Below are positions 1 through 8,035 of a DNA stretch of 15,937 nt, in pieces. Positions within the stretch are counted from its first letter, which is position 1. Each line of letters begins with the position of its first letter. Under the pieces are notes generated by a model that did not search any database, was not told the DNA's origin, and worked only from the letters and a program-made list of their open reading frames with translations. The stretch is from NCBI GenBank assembly GCA_035286745.1, contig DATECU010000247.1:1-15937 (forward strand), read 5' to 3'. The DNA is from DATECU01 sp035286745 (GTDB lineage Bacteria > Acidobacteriota > Vicinamibacteria > Fen-336). A program made the position numbers and the translations under genes.

Positions 1-1158
1 GTCCTCGTTGTCGTGCTGCTCTCGGTGGCCGGCTACCTCTACACGCCGTTCGACAATCGTTGGGCGGGCTTCGGCCTAGGGGCCGCCGCCGCCGGGGCGA
101 TCATCGTTCTCGAGCTCAAGGTCCGGGCTGTCTCCGGACCCAACATGGTGGGGGCGCTGGTGGGCGGGGTCACCGGCCTCTTCGGTGCGCGTTTGGTGTG
201 GGGCGCCATGAGCGGCCTGCACTTCGCGGGTGACCAGTTCGTGCACGCGGCGCTGGTGATCTTTCTGGTCTACATCGGCATGGTGATCGGGGCGCTGAAA
301 GGCGAGTGGTTCGAGCCGGCGCGGATCATCGCCGCCTTTCAGGATTCCTCGCGCCTTCACCAGTACAAGATCCTCGACACCTCGGTCATCATCGACGGCC
401 GCATCGCCGACATCTGCGAGACCGGCTTCGTCGAAGGCACCCTGGTGGTGCCCCAGTTCGTTCTGCGCGAGCTGCAACAGGTGGCGGACTCCTCCGACTC
501 CCTGAAGCGCAATCGGGGCCGCCGCGGTCTCGACATCCTGCAGAAGATCCAGAAGATGGGCGGCGTGCACGTGCAGATCGTGGAGACCGACTTCCCCGAG
601 GTGCGCGAGGTGGACCTGAAGTTGATCGAGCTGGCGCGCCGCATGAACGGCAAGATCGTGACCAACGACTTCAACCTCAACAAGGTCGCCCAGCTCCGCG
701 GGGTCCAGGTGCTCAACATCAACGAGCTGGCCAATTCGCTGAAGCCGGTGGTCTTGCCCGGCGAGGTGATGCGGGTGTTCGTCATCAAGGAAGGCAAGGA
801 AGCCGGACAGGGCGTGGCCTACCTGGACGATGGCACCATGGTGGTGGTGGATCAGGCACGCCGCGCGCTGGGCAAGACCATCGAGGTCTCGGTGACCAGC
901 GTCTTGCAGACCACCGCCGGCAAGATGATCTTCTGCCGCTGGCTGGACGCCGCCCCCGTCGACGATGCACAGCCCCGCAAGGAAGGCCGCGGCGGCGAGC
1001 GCCGCAACGGCGGCCGGGAAACCCGGGGCGCGGAGCGTCGCGAGGGCGAGCGGCGGGACGAGCGTTTGGCGCCCCCGGCGGCGGACGGCGCCGGCTCGGG
1101 GTCCCCTCCTCCGGTTGGTGACGGGGCCACGGACCGGCCCCTGGCCAAGGCCGAGTAG
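1..1158 (+). CDS. yacL: YacL-like membrane PIN-TRAM domain protein (5' partial)
   Basis: The frame is open to the window edge, so the true start lies upstream; residues are numbered from the first in-window GTG at 13. The N-terminal part holds the end of one hydrophobic segment and three more membrane helices (about residues 17-35, 45-66 and 75-96), matching the four-helix anchor of YacL proteins. A PIN nuclease-like domain follows (about 117-235) with acidic residues D122 and D128 (LDTSVIIDGR), E153 (VLRELQ) and D219 (TNDFN). A TRAM-type RNA-binding region covers about 245-312. The last 60 residues are a charged, low-complexity Arg/Glu/Gly tail, probably disordered. The family suggests a membrane-tethered RNase or RNA-binding protein; its substrate is not known from sequence. 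The stop is 3 nt before the acyltransferase start, so the two are probably co-transcribed. yacL lies directly before ispD in several bacteria, but not here. Confidence 0.9.
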   Translation, partial: VLVVVLLSVAGYLYTPFDNRWAGFGLGAAAAGAIIVLELKVRAVSGPNMVGALVGGVTGLFGARLVWGAMSGLHFAGDQFVHAALVIFLVYIGMVIGALKGEWFEPARIIAAFQDSSRLHQYKILDTSVIIDGRIADICETGFVEGTLVVPQFVLRELQQVADSSDSLKRNRGRRGLDILQKIQKMGGVHVQIVETDFPEVREVDLKLIELARRMNGKIVTNDFNLNKVAQLRGVQVLNINELANSLKPVVLPGEVMRVFVIKEGKEAGQGVAYLDDGTMVVVDQARRALGKTIEVSVTSVLQTTAGKMIFCRWLDAAPVDDAQPRKEGRGGERRNGGRETRGAERREGERRDERLAPPAADGAGSGSPPPVGDGATDRPLAKAE

Positions 1159-1161
1159 CCG

Positions 1162-1875
1162 TTGAAGTGGGGCCGGGTCTCCGTCCTGCTTCCCCTGAGC
1201 CTCCTGGCCACCGCCCTGTTCGGCGTACCTGCGGTCGTGAGCGGGATGTTCGATCGCTCCGGCCAGTGGCCGCGGAGGATCGCCGGGGCCTGGGGGCGGG
1301 CCCTGCTGGGGCTCTACGGGGTGCGGGTGGTGGTGACCGGGGGGGAGAACCTGCCCAGGGGCCCCGCCGTCTACGCGGCCAACCACAGCAGCGCCCTCGA
1401 CATCTTCATCGTCTTCGGTCACCTGCCCACGGACTTCCGGATCGTCCACAAGCGTTCGCTGTACTTCGCGCCTATCGTCGGGCAGTTCCTCTTCCTGGGA
1501 GGACACATCGGCGTCGACCGCTCGAATGCGTTCCGGGCCAGGAAGAGCCTGGAGCAGGCGGCCGATCGCATCCGGGGCGGGGTGAGCGTGGCGGTCTTTC
1601 CGGAGGGCACCCGCAGCCGCCACGGGAACCTGGAGCCCTTCAAGCGGGGGAGCTTCGTGCTGGCCATCCGGGCCGGGGTGCCAGTGGTGCCGGTGTCGCT
1701 GGCCGGCGTCAGACGAGTGGTGCCGCAAGGGCTGTGCTCGGTGTCGCCGGGAACCGTCACCCTCACCATCCATCCTCCGGTGCCGACCGCCGGCCGCAGC
1801 CCTGAAGAAGCGACCCTCCTGGCGAGCGAGATCCGCGCCACCGTGGCCAGCGCGACGGCTGGCTGCACCGCCTAA
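1162..1875 (+). CDS. plsC: 1-acyl-sn-glycerol-3-phosphate acyltransferase (PlsC family)
   Basis: This 237-residue protein probably transfers an acyl chain to lysophosphatidic acid in phospholipid synthesis at the inner membrane. One N-terminal hydrophobic segment (about 8-27) is followed by all the LPLAT blocks: NHSSALD at 74-80 (catalytic H75 and D80), GHIGVDR at 114-120, FPEGTRS at 146-152, and the hydrophobic VPVVPVSL block near 173. Length and motif spacing are normal for the family. The start is a TTG at 1162, 3 nt after the preceding stop, with no clear Shine-Dalgarno, so translational coupling is likely. The family also includes acyltransferases for other lysophospholipids or lipid A-type substrates, so substrate assignment is by family only. 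Confidence 0.9.
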   Translation: MKWGRVSVLLPLSLLATALFGVPAVVSGMFDRSGQWPRRIAGAWGRALLGLYGVRVVVTGGENLPRGPAVYAANHSSALDIFIVFGHLPTDFRIVHKRSLYFAPIVGQFLFLGGHIGVDRSNAFRARKSLEQAADRIRGGVSVAVFPEGTRSRHGNLEPFKRGSFVLAIRAGVPVVPVSLAGVRRVVPQGLCSVSPGTVTLTIHPPVPTAGRSPEEATLLASEIRATVASATAGCTA

Positions 1876-1883
1876 CCTCGATG

Positions 1884-1889
1884 AAGGAG
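1884..1889 (+). promoter_or_regulatory. Shine-Dalgarno of dacB
   Basis: AAGGAG lies 5 nt before the GTG at 1895. It fixes that codon as the dacB start rather than the out-of-frame ATG at 1881. Confidence 0.8.
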
Positions 1890-1894
1890 AGCCC

Positions 1895-3364
1895 GTGACT
1901 GTCCTGCGCCTTCCCCTCGGCCTCGCTCTCGCGTTCTTGGTGCCCGGGTGGGCTGTCGGCCGGGAGCCCGCCAAGGGCCCGGCGGGGACGTCCTTGAAGC
2001 GCCAGATCGATGCCATCGCCGACCGACCCGCGTTCGCCGCCGCCTTCTGGGGCATCGAGGTGCGGAGCTTGCGCTCGGGCAAGCTGCTCTATGCGCGGAA
2101 CGCGGAGAAGAGCCTGAAGCCGGCGTCGACCCTGAAGCTGGTGACCACCGCGGCCGCCCTCGATGCCTTCGGTCCCCAGGAACAGATCACCACCACCCTG
2201 GAGACGGCGGGCCGCCTGGACGCGCTGGGTCGCGTCCTGGGCGACCTCTACCTGGTGGGGCGGGGCGATCCCAACCTCTCGGGACGCTTCAGCGAGGGTC
2301 GCATCATCGCCGCCTTCGAGAAGCTGGCCCAGGGTCTGGAGGCGGCCGGCGTCAAACGCATAGAGGGTCGGTTGATCGGCCATGAGGGCCTGTTCCAGGG
2401 CGAGCGGCGGGGCGAAGACTGGGCCTGGGAGGACCTCGTCTGGTGGTATGGGGCGGAGGTCTCGGCCCTCTCCTTCAACGACAACTCGGTGGATCTCAAG
2501 GTGACGGCCGGAGAGCGGGTCGGAGACCCGGTGCTGGTGGAGCGCAATCCCGTTTCCGCCTACTACTCGGTGGTCTCCAGCGCCAGCAGCGGACCGGCCG
2601 GGTCCGAGGACACGCTGACCCTCACCAAGGCGCCGGGCTCCAACGTCATCCGTTTGGCGGGGAGCTATCCTCTGGGCAAGCCGGCCTGGGAGAACTCGGT
2701 GGCGGTGGAGGATCCGGCCCGCTATGCGACGACGGTCTTGGCGGAGCTTCTGGAGGCCAGGGGGATCCGGGTGACGGGTGGCCTGGCGACCTCGTCCGAG
2801 CCGCTGCCTCCCGGTCTCAGGGCCCTGGCCGCCCACGCCGGTCCTCCCATGGCCGAGATGATCAAGGCGGTGAACAAGCCCAGCCAGAACCTCCACGCGG
2901 AGATGCTGCTGCGTCTGCTGGGCGCGCGGGTCAAGGGCGCGGGGACGCCGGCGGCGGGCCTGCAAGCGGTCGGCGACTTCTTGGGGCGCCTGGGGGTGAA
3001 GGCGGATGCGTGGGCGCTCCAGGACGGCTCCGGTCTCTCCCGCTCGGACCTTCTGTCGCCGCACGAGATGGTGAACTTGCTGGTCGCCATGGACCGCCAC
3101 CCCCATGGCAAGGTGTTCCGTGAGTCGTTGCCGATTGCCGGCGTCGACGGCACGCTCAAGAACCGCATGAAGGGGACGCCCGCGGCCGGGCGCGTCCAGG
3201 CCAAGACCGGATCGATCCGACATGTGAATGCGCTCGCGGGCTACGTGACCCCTCGATCCGGGGAGCCGCTGGTCTTCTCCATGGTGGTGAACCACCACAC
3301 CTCCGGAGGCCGCGAGGCGCTGGCGGCGATCGATGCCGTCTGCTACGTGCTGGCGGGAAAGTGA
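1895..3364 (+). CDS. dacB: D-alanyl-D-alanine carboxypeptidase/endopeptidase, PBP4 (DacB) family
   Basis: This 489-residue S13-family penicillin-binding protein would trim pentapeptides or cleave peptide cross-links of peptidoglycan in the periplasm. The N-terminus (MTVLRLPLGLALAFLVPGWAVG) is a typical signal peptide with likely cleavage soon after it. The three active-site motifs are present: S78-T-L-K81 (nucleophile and general base), S330-Q-N332, and K437-T-G439. The long stretch between the first two motifs fits the PBP4 insert domains, and total length is normal for the family. No C-terminal membrane anchor is visible. The GTG start is supported by a strong AAGGAG. It sits 19 nt after plsC and 7 nt before the next start, so this is an operon of envelope-related genes. 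DacB versus another S13 paralogue cannot be separated here. Confidence 0.92.
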   Translation: MTVLRLPLGLALAFLVPGWAVGREPAKGPAGTSLKRQIDAIADRPAFAAAFWGIEVRSLRSGKLLYARNAEKSLKPASTLKLVTTAAALDAFGPQEQITTTLETAGRLDALGRVLGDLYLVGRGDPNLSGRFSEGRIIAAFEKLAQGLEAAGVKRIEGRLIGHEGLFQGERRGEDWAWEDLVWWYGAEVSALSFNDNSVDLKVTAGERVGDPVLVERNPVSAYYSVVSSASSGPAGSEDTLTLTKAPGSNVIRLAGSYPLGKPAWENSVAVEDPARYATTVLAELLEARGIRVTGGLATSSEPLPPGLRALAAHAGPPMAEMIKAVNKPSQNLHAEMLLRLLGARVKGAGTPAAGLQAVGDFLGRLGVKADAWALQDGSGLSRSDLLSPHEMVNLLVAMDRHPHGKVFRESLPIAGVDGTLKNRMKGTPAAGRVQAKTGSIRHVNALAGYVTPRSGEPLVFSMVVNHHTSGGREALAAIDAVCYVLAGK

Positions 3365-3371
3365 GGCAAGG

Positions 3372-4034
3372 GTGAGTCTGGACTTGACCGTGCATGCCGA
3401 CCTGGAGGGGCGAGTCCGCCTTGGCATCTTGGTGCTGGACGGGGTCGTGGTGCGCGAGCAGGACGAAGCCCTGCGAGCGGAGATCGAAGCCACCGGGCGC
3501 GAGCTGCGCGGGCGCTTCGGCGGGGCCTCCAGTGGCGAAGTCCCGGAGACGGCGGAAGCCCGCATCCTCTACAAGGCGCTGGGCATCGACCCCACCAAGA
3601 CCCGCCCCTCGAACGAGGCCTTGCTGCGCCGCGTGCTCAAGGGGGAGGCGCTTTTCCGGGTGAATGCCCTGGTGGACGCCCTGAACCTGGCCTCGTTGCG
3701 CGTGCAGCTCCCGTTTGGCCTCTACGATCTGGGGCGCGTGGAGCCGCCGATCGTCTTGCGCAAGGGAGGCACGGGCGAGAGCTACGAGGGCATCCGCAAG
3801 GGCGTGGTCAACGTGGAAGCCAGGCCGGTGATGGTGGACGCCAGGGGCCCGTTCGGCAACCCCACCTCCGATTCGGCTCGAACCATGATCACGCTCGACA
3901 CCCGGTCCGCTCTGGTCATCGCCTACGCCCCGGCCGCCACCACCCCGGCCCGGCTCAACCTGGTCCTCGACGTCACCGAGTCGTTGCTGACCGGCCACTG
4001 CGGCGGCACCTGCACCGAACGCCGTCTGCTGTGA
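3372..4034 (+). CDS. Solo B3/4 domain protein (PheRS beta-subunit B3/4-like)
   Basis: This 220-residue protein matches stand-alone B3/4 domain proteins, which resemble the tRNA-editing/binding domain of the phenylalanyl-tRNA synthetase beta chain. Typical features are TRPSNEALLRRV, FRVNALVDALNLASL, LPFGLYDLGRV, FGNPTSDSARTMIT, and a C-terminal GHCGGTC motif. There is no synthetase catalytic core or anticodon-binding domain, so it is not a PheRS subunit. By analogy with other free editing domains it may clear mischarged tRNA or bind amino acids or nucleotides, but no function is established. The GTG at 3372 was chosen because it follows the dacB stop by 7 nt with an upstream AAGG. An in-frame ATG at 3333 would overlap dacB by 32 nt and add a non-conserved leader. 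It is probably the last gene of the operon. Confidence 0.8.
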   Translation: MSLDLTVHADLEGRVRLGILVLDGVVVREQDEALRAEIEATGRELRGRFGGASSGEVPETAEARILYKALGIDPTKTRPSNEALLRRVLKGEALFRVNALVDALNLASLRVQLPFGLYDLGRVEPPIVLRKGGTGESYEGIRKGVVNVEARPVMVDARGPFGNPTSDSARTMITLDTRSALVIAYAPAATTPARLNLVLDVTESLLTGHCGGTCTERRLL

Positions 4035-4049
4035 CCCCCTTGGAACGAA

Positions 4050-4090
4050 ACCACAGAGACGCAGACGTGTCCTTTGTGCCTTTGTGGTGA
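4050..4090 (+). repeat. Hairpin-forming intergenic repeat-like element
   Basis: In the 62-nt gap, bases 4050-4065 (starting ACCACAGAGACG) pair with 4073-4088 (ending CTTTGTGGT). The stem has 16 positions: 12 Watson-Crick, 3 G-U and 1 mismatch, with a 7-nt loop. The wording resembles a class of CCACAGAGACACAGAG / CTTTGTG..TTTGTGGT sequences that I recall from intergenic regions of environmental bacteria; copy number cannot be tested in this window. It ends 7 nt before the helicase start and contains an in-frame TGA at 4088. Confidence 0.5.
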
Positions 4091-4096
4091 ATCCGT

Positions 4097-7075
4097 TTGG
4101 CTGACACAACGTCGCTAACCGCCGAAGAGCGCATTCTGGACGGGCTCTCGCCGGCCCAGCGAGACGCGGTGCTCCACGGGGAGGGTCCGCTGCTGATCAT
4201 CGCGGGGGCGGGCACCGGGAAGACCACGGTGCTGACGCGGCGCATCGCGCACCTGATCGCGAGCAAGCGGGCCAAGCCGGAGGAGATCCTGGCCCTCACC
4301 TTCACCGAGAAGGCGGCGGCCGAGATGGCGGAGCGGGTGGACCAGCTCATCCCCTACGGCTACGCCGAGACCTGGATCTCCACCTTCCACGCCTTCGGCG
4401 ACCGCATCCTCCGCGAGGCGGCCCTGGAAGCGGGCCTCAATCCCGAGTTCCGGGTCCTGAGTCGCCCGGAGCAGATCATCTTCCTGCGCGAGCGCTTGTG
4501 GCGATTGCCGCTGCGTCGTTTTCGCCCGCTAGGCGATCCCACCCGCCACCTGGGCGCCTTGCTCGACCTGCTGAGCCGCGCCAAGGACGAGGACGTCTCG
4601 CCGGCGGCGTACGCCGCCTGGGCTGCGGCTCAGGCCGCCATGCTGACGACCGAGGGGGACGGTCCGGCGATGGATCCCATCCCAGACTCCGATGCGGTCC
4701 TAGCGCGGGCCGACGAGGCGGAGCGCCATCAGGAGATCGGCGCCTTCTACGCCGCCTACCAGACCCTGCTGGCCGAAGCCGGGGCGGTCGACTTCGGCGA
4801 CCAGATCTTCCGTTCGCTGGAACAACTCCGCAGCCGTCCCGCGCTCGTGAGCCGGCTGCGCGACCGCTATCGGTATGTGCTGGTCGACGAGTTCCAGGAC
4901 ACCAACCACGCCCAGCTCGAGATGCTCCGCTTGCTGGCCGGGGAGGGGTCCCGGAACATCACCGTGGTGGGAGACGACGATCAGGCCATCTACCGCTGGC
5001 GGGGGGCGGCCTCCGCCAACCTGCTGAGCTTCCGCCGGCTCTACCTTGACGCCCGGCAGGTGGTGCTGGCCGACAACTATCGTTCGACGCAGGTGATTCT
5101 GGACGCCGCCTCCCGGCTGATCGCCTACAACAACCCCTTCCGGCTGGAGGTGATCGCCGGCATCGACAAGCGGCTGCGCTCGCCGCGGAAGGAAGGGCCG
5201 GCGGTGCGCCACCTCCACTTCGACACCCTCTCGGCCGAAGCCGACGGGGTGGCGGAGCTGATCGAGGATCGCCTGGGACGCGGCTATCGCCCACGCGAGG
5301 TGGCGATTCTGGTGCGCAGCAACGACGACGCCGATCCCTTCCTGCGCGCCTTGAACGTCAAGGGCATTCCCCATCACTGGAGCGGGAGCCGGGGCCTCTA
5401 CGCGCGCGAGGAGGTGCGGCTGCTGGTGGCCTTCCTGCGCCTGCTGGCCAACCCCGAAGACTCGGTGTCTTGTTTCTACCTCGCCGCCTCCGAGCTGTAC
5501 GCCTTGCCGGAGAGCGAGCTCTTGCGGCTCAATCGGTATGCGACCAAGAAGAACCGGCCGCTCCTGGAGGTGCTGCGCGGGTTGGCCGAGAACCAGGATC
5601 TGAGCGGGGTGGGAGGCAAGGCCCGGGAGGCCGCCAGCCGCCTGCTGGCCGATCTGGAACGCGCCGCCCAGGACGTGCCCCGCCTGCGCAGCGGCGAGGT
5701 GCTCTACCGCTTCCTGCAGGCATCCGGCTTCTTGGGCCGGCTGTCCGCCCGGGCGAGTGCCGAGAACGAGGCCAAGGTCAAGAACGTCGCCAAGTTCTTC
5801 GATGCCGTCAAGGCCTACGGGGACGTGGCCGAGCACGACCGGGTGCCGTCCTTCGTCGAGCATCTGGACCTGCTGCGCGAGGCCGGCGACGACCCGGCGG
5901 TCGCCGAAGCCGATCGCGACGACGAAGCGGTGCAGGTGCTCACCGTGCACAAGGCCAAGGGCCTGGAGTTCCCGCTGGTGGTGATGGCGTCCTGCGTGGA
6001 GCAGAAGTTCCCGGTGAAGAGGCGGGGAGATCCGCTGGAGCTGCCGTCGGAGCTGATCAAGGAGCCGTTCGCGTCCGGCGATCCGCACTTGCAAGAGGAG
6101 CGACGGCTCTTCTACGTGGGCATGACTCGGGCCAAGGAGGAGCTGATCCTGACCTCGGCTTCGGACTACGGGACCGCGCGGCTCCGCAAGGTCTCTCGCT
6201 TCGCGGTGGAAGCGCTGGACCTGCCTTCGCCGTCGCCGGCTCCGCGCAAGAGCCGAGCGCTAGAGGCGCTGGCCCGGCATCAGCCGGAGCCCCTGCCGCC
6301 GCCCCGATCGGAGCCGCCGCTGGCCGAGGACGAGGTGCTGCATCTCTCGTTCCGCCAGCTCGACGACTACGCGACCTGTCCGCTCAAGTACAAGTACGTT
6401 CACAAGCTGCGGGTGCCGCTCTTGGTCCACCATCGCATCGTCTACGGCAGCGCCATTCATCAGGCGGCGCAGGAGCACTTCCGGGCCCGGCTCGCCGGCC
6501 GGCCCTTCAGCGAAGACGACCTGGTCGCCGCCTTTCGTGCGGCCTGGATCTCCGAGGGCTTCCTCTCCCGCGAGCACGAGGAGGAGCGGCTCAAAGCCGG
6601 GGAGGTGGTGCTGCGCCGCTTCCATCGCGAGGAGGCCCTGGACCCGCTGCAGCCAACCGGAGTCGAGCAGGACTTCGCGTTCTACGTGGATCGCAGCCGG
6701 GTCCAGGGTCGCTACGACCTGGTGGTGGAGCGCGAGGGCCGGGTGCAGATCCTCGACTTCAAGACCGGGGCGGTGGACGATCCCAAGGCCGCCAAGAAGC
6801 GGGCCCAGGAGAGCCTGCAGCTCGACGTCTACGCCCTGGCTCACCTGAAGATCGAGGGCCGGCTCCCGGACTGGGTGGAGCTGCGCTTCTTGGAGTCCGG
6901 CCAGCGCGGCGGCAAGCGGCCGACGCTCGACGAGGCCGCCGCCACCGAGGCCACGATCCGCGAGGCCGCCGCCCTCATCCGCCGCCAGGCGTTCGACGCC
7001 AAGCCGTCCTACCTGGCCTGCACCCAGTGCGCCTTCCGCGACATCTGCCCCCACACCGCCTGGAGCGCGGAATAG
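4097..7075 (+). CDS. UvrD/Rep-type helicase fused to RecB-family (PD-(D/E)XK) Fe-S nuclease
   Basis: This 992-residue single-chain helicase-nuclease probably acts on DNA ends in recombination or repair. The SF1A helicase motifs are complete: Walker A GAGTGKT (K42), LTFTEKAAAEM (Ia, about 73-83), DEFQD 264-268 (II), GDDDQAIYRWRG 292-303 (III), NYRS 327-330 (IV), LTVHKAKGLEF 615-625 (V), and RRLFYVGMTRAK 669-680 (VI). From about 745 a RecB-like nuclease domain follows with H788, E857, D874, D887-F-K889 and Q908. Cysteines C761, C975, C978 and C984 match the split 4Fe-4S arrangement of AddB and related nucleases. The start is the TTG at 4097, the first usable codon after an in-frame TGA at 4088; the Shine-Dalgarno is weak. 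The architecture resembles mycobacterial AdnA/AdnB more than plain UvrD, but no partner subunit is in the window. Confidence 0.88.
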   Translation: MADTTSLTAEERILDGLSPAQRDAVLHGEGPLLIIAGAGTGKTTVLTRRIAHLIASKRAKPEEILALTFTEKAAAEMAERVDQLIPYGYAETWISTFHAFGDRILREAALEAGLNPEFRVLSRPEQIIFLRERLWRLPLRRFRPLGDPTRHLGALLDLLSRAKDEDVSPAAYAAWAAAQAAMLTTEGDGPAMDPIPDSDAVLARADEAERHQEIGAFYAAYQTLLAEAGAVDFGDQIFRSLEQLRSRPALVSRLRDRYRYVLVDEFQDTNHAQLEMLRLLAGEGSRNITVVGDDDQAIYRWRGAASANLLSFRRLYLDARQVVLADNYRSTQVILDAASRLIAYNNPFRLEVIAGIDKRLRSPRKEGPAVRHLHFDTLSAEADGVAELIEDRLGRGYRPREVAILVRSNDDADPFLRALNVKGIPHHWSGSRGLYAREEVRLLVAFLRLLANPEDSVSCFYLAASELYALPESELLRLNRYATKKNRPLLEVLRGLAENQDLSGVGGKAREAASRLLADLERAAQDVPRLRSGEVLYRFLQASGFLGRLSARASAENEAKVKNVAKFFDAVKAYGDVAEHDRVPSFVEHLDLLREAGDDPAVAEADRDDEAVQVLTVHKAKGLEFPLVVMASCVEQKFPVKRRGDPLELPSELIKEPFASGDPHLQEERRLFYVGMTRAKEELILTSASDYGTARLRKVSRFAVEALDLPSPSPAPRKSRALEALARHQPEPLPPPRSEPPLAEDEVLHLSFRQLDDYATCPLKYKYVHKLRVPLLVHHRIVYGSAIHQAAQEHFRARLAGRPFSEDDLVAAFRAAWISEGFLSREHEEERLKAGEVVLRRFHREEALDPLQPTGVEQDFAFYVDRSRVQGRYDLVVEREGRVQILDFKTGAVDDPKAAKKRAQESLQLDVYALAHLKIEGRLPDWVELRFLESGQRGGKRPTLDEAAATEATIREAAALIRRQAFDAKPSYLACTQCAFRDICPHTAWSAE

Positions 7076-7094
7076 GCCCGGCCCCGCGCCGGTG

Positions 7095-7100
7095 TAAACT
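7095..7100 (+). promoter_or_regulatory. Candidate -10 element before the dehydrogenase gene
   Basis: TAAACT preceded by TG lies 8 nt before the ATG at 7109 in very GC-rich surroundings. No good -35 is seen. If used, transcription would begin at or within a few bases of the start codon. This is weak evidence from one box only. Confidence 0.3.
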
Positions 7101-7108
7101 CCCGGCCT

Positions 7109-7984
7109 ATGCGCGTTGGCTTTGCGGGACTCGGACTCATGGGCAGCCGGATGGCCCGGCAGCTTCTCACCAAGGGCTTTCCCCTCACCGTGTGGAACCG
7201 CTCCCCGGAGCGCTGCCAAGGGCTGGGGGCGGCGGGTGCGCGGGTGGCCGCGACACCGCGGGAGCTGGCTGAGGCCTCGGACGTGGTCGTCTGTTGTGTG
7301 TCCGACCCAGCTGCCGTGGAGCGGGTGGTCTTCGCCCCCGACGGCGTCCTGGGCGCGGCACGACCGGGCTTCCGCTATCTCGAAACCTCGACCGTCTCGC
7401 CCGACCTGGCCCGCCGGGTGACCGAGGCCTTTCGGGCCAAGGGTGCCGACGCCCTCGAAGCTCCGGTCACCGGGTCCAAGCTGGGGGCCCAGAAGGGCAC
7501 CTTGCTGTTCATGACCGCGGGGCGGCGTGAGGTCCACGACGAGCTGCTGCCGGTGATGATGGCCATGGGCGCCAAGGCCATCTACTGCGGGGAGGCCGGG
7601 CAAGCGCAGACCGTGAAGCTGATCGGCAACGCCCTGATCTCGTTCATGCTGGAAGGGCTCTCTGAGGGCATCGTGCTGGGCCGCAAGGCCGGGCTTCCCC
7701 TGGAGACCATCCTGGAAGTGATCATGGCCTCGGGCTACCAGTCCCCGTACTACATGTTCAAGGGCACCGCCATCGCCAGCCGCGACTTCGACCAACACTT
7801 CTCCATCGACCTCCTGGTCAAGGACCAGACGCTGATGCTGGCGGAGGCGGCGACACAGGGGGCCCCCATGCCAGGCCTCACCGCCATCCGCGAGGTGTTC
7901 CGAGACGCGCAGGCCCGCGGTCTGGGCCAGGAGGACATTGCGGCGGTGGTGAAGGTGCTGGAGGCCGGCGCCGCTCTCGAATAA
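7109..7984 (+). CDS. NAD(P)-dependent beta-hydroxyacid dehydrogenase (3-hydroxyisobutyrate dehydrogenase family)
   Basis: This 291-residue cytosolic oxidoreductase has an N-terminal Rossmann fold with G7-L-G9-L-M-G12 and a helical C-terminal domain. Family marks are the substrate-binding EAPVTGSKLGAQKGTL segment, catalytic K170 in VKLIGNAL with N174, and the conserved SIDLLVKDQTLMLAEA helix. Length is normal. Members reduce or oxidise 3-hydroxyisobutyrate, tartronate semialdehyde, glyoxylate or succinic semialdehyde; the substrate cannot be chosen from sequence. The EAPVTGS form, rather than DAPVSGG, leans towards the glyoxylate/succinic semialdehyde reductase branch, but this is only a hint. 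It stands 33 nt after the helicase and 51 nt before rmuC, with its own weak candidate promoter, and is not obviously linked to its neighbours by pathway. Confidence 0.85.
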   Translation: MRVGFAGLGLMGSRMARQLLTKGFPLTVWNRSPERCQGLGAAGARVAATPRELAEASDVVVCCVSDPAAVERVVFAPDGVLGAARPGFRYLETSTVSPDLARRVTEAFRAKGADALEAPVTGSKLGAQKGTLLFMTAGRREVHDELLPVMMAMGAKAIYCGEAGQAQTVKLIGNALISFMLEGLSEGIVLGRKAGLPLETILEVIMASGYQSPYYMFKGTAIASRDFDQHFSIDLLVKDQTLMLAEAATQGAPMPGLTAIREVFRDAQARGLGQEDIAAVVKVLEAGAALE

Positions 7985-8035
7985 CGCGAGCCGAGCGGAC
8001 CTTCTGCGCCCCCAGGTCGTGGCAGACTGCCGGTC

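Noticed and set aside
76..2082. Very long open frame on the - strand (about 668 codons)
   Set aside because: It is antisense to the YacL, PlsC and DacB genes, is rich in Arg/His/Gly/Pro without family character, and arises from high GC in the opposite strand.
3333..3371. Upstream ATG start for the B3/4 gene
   Set aside because: It would overlap dacB by 32 nt and add residues not typical of the family; GTG at 3372 fits better.
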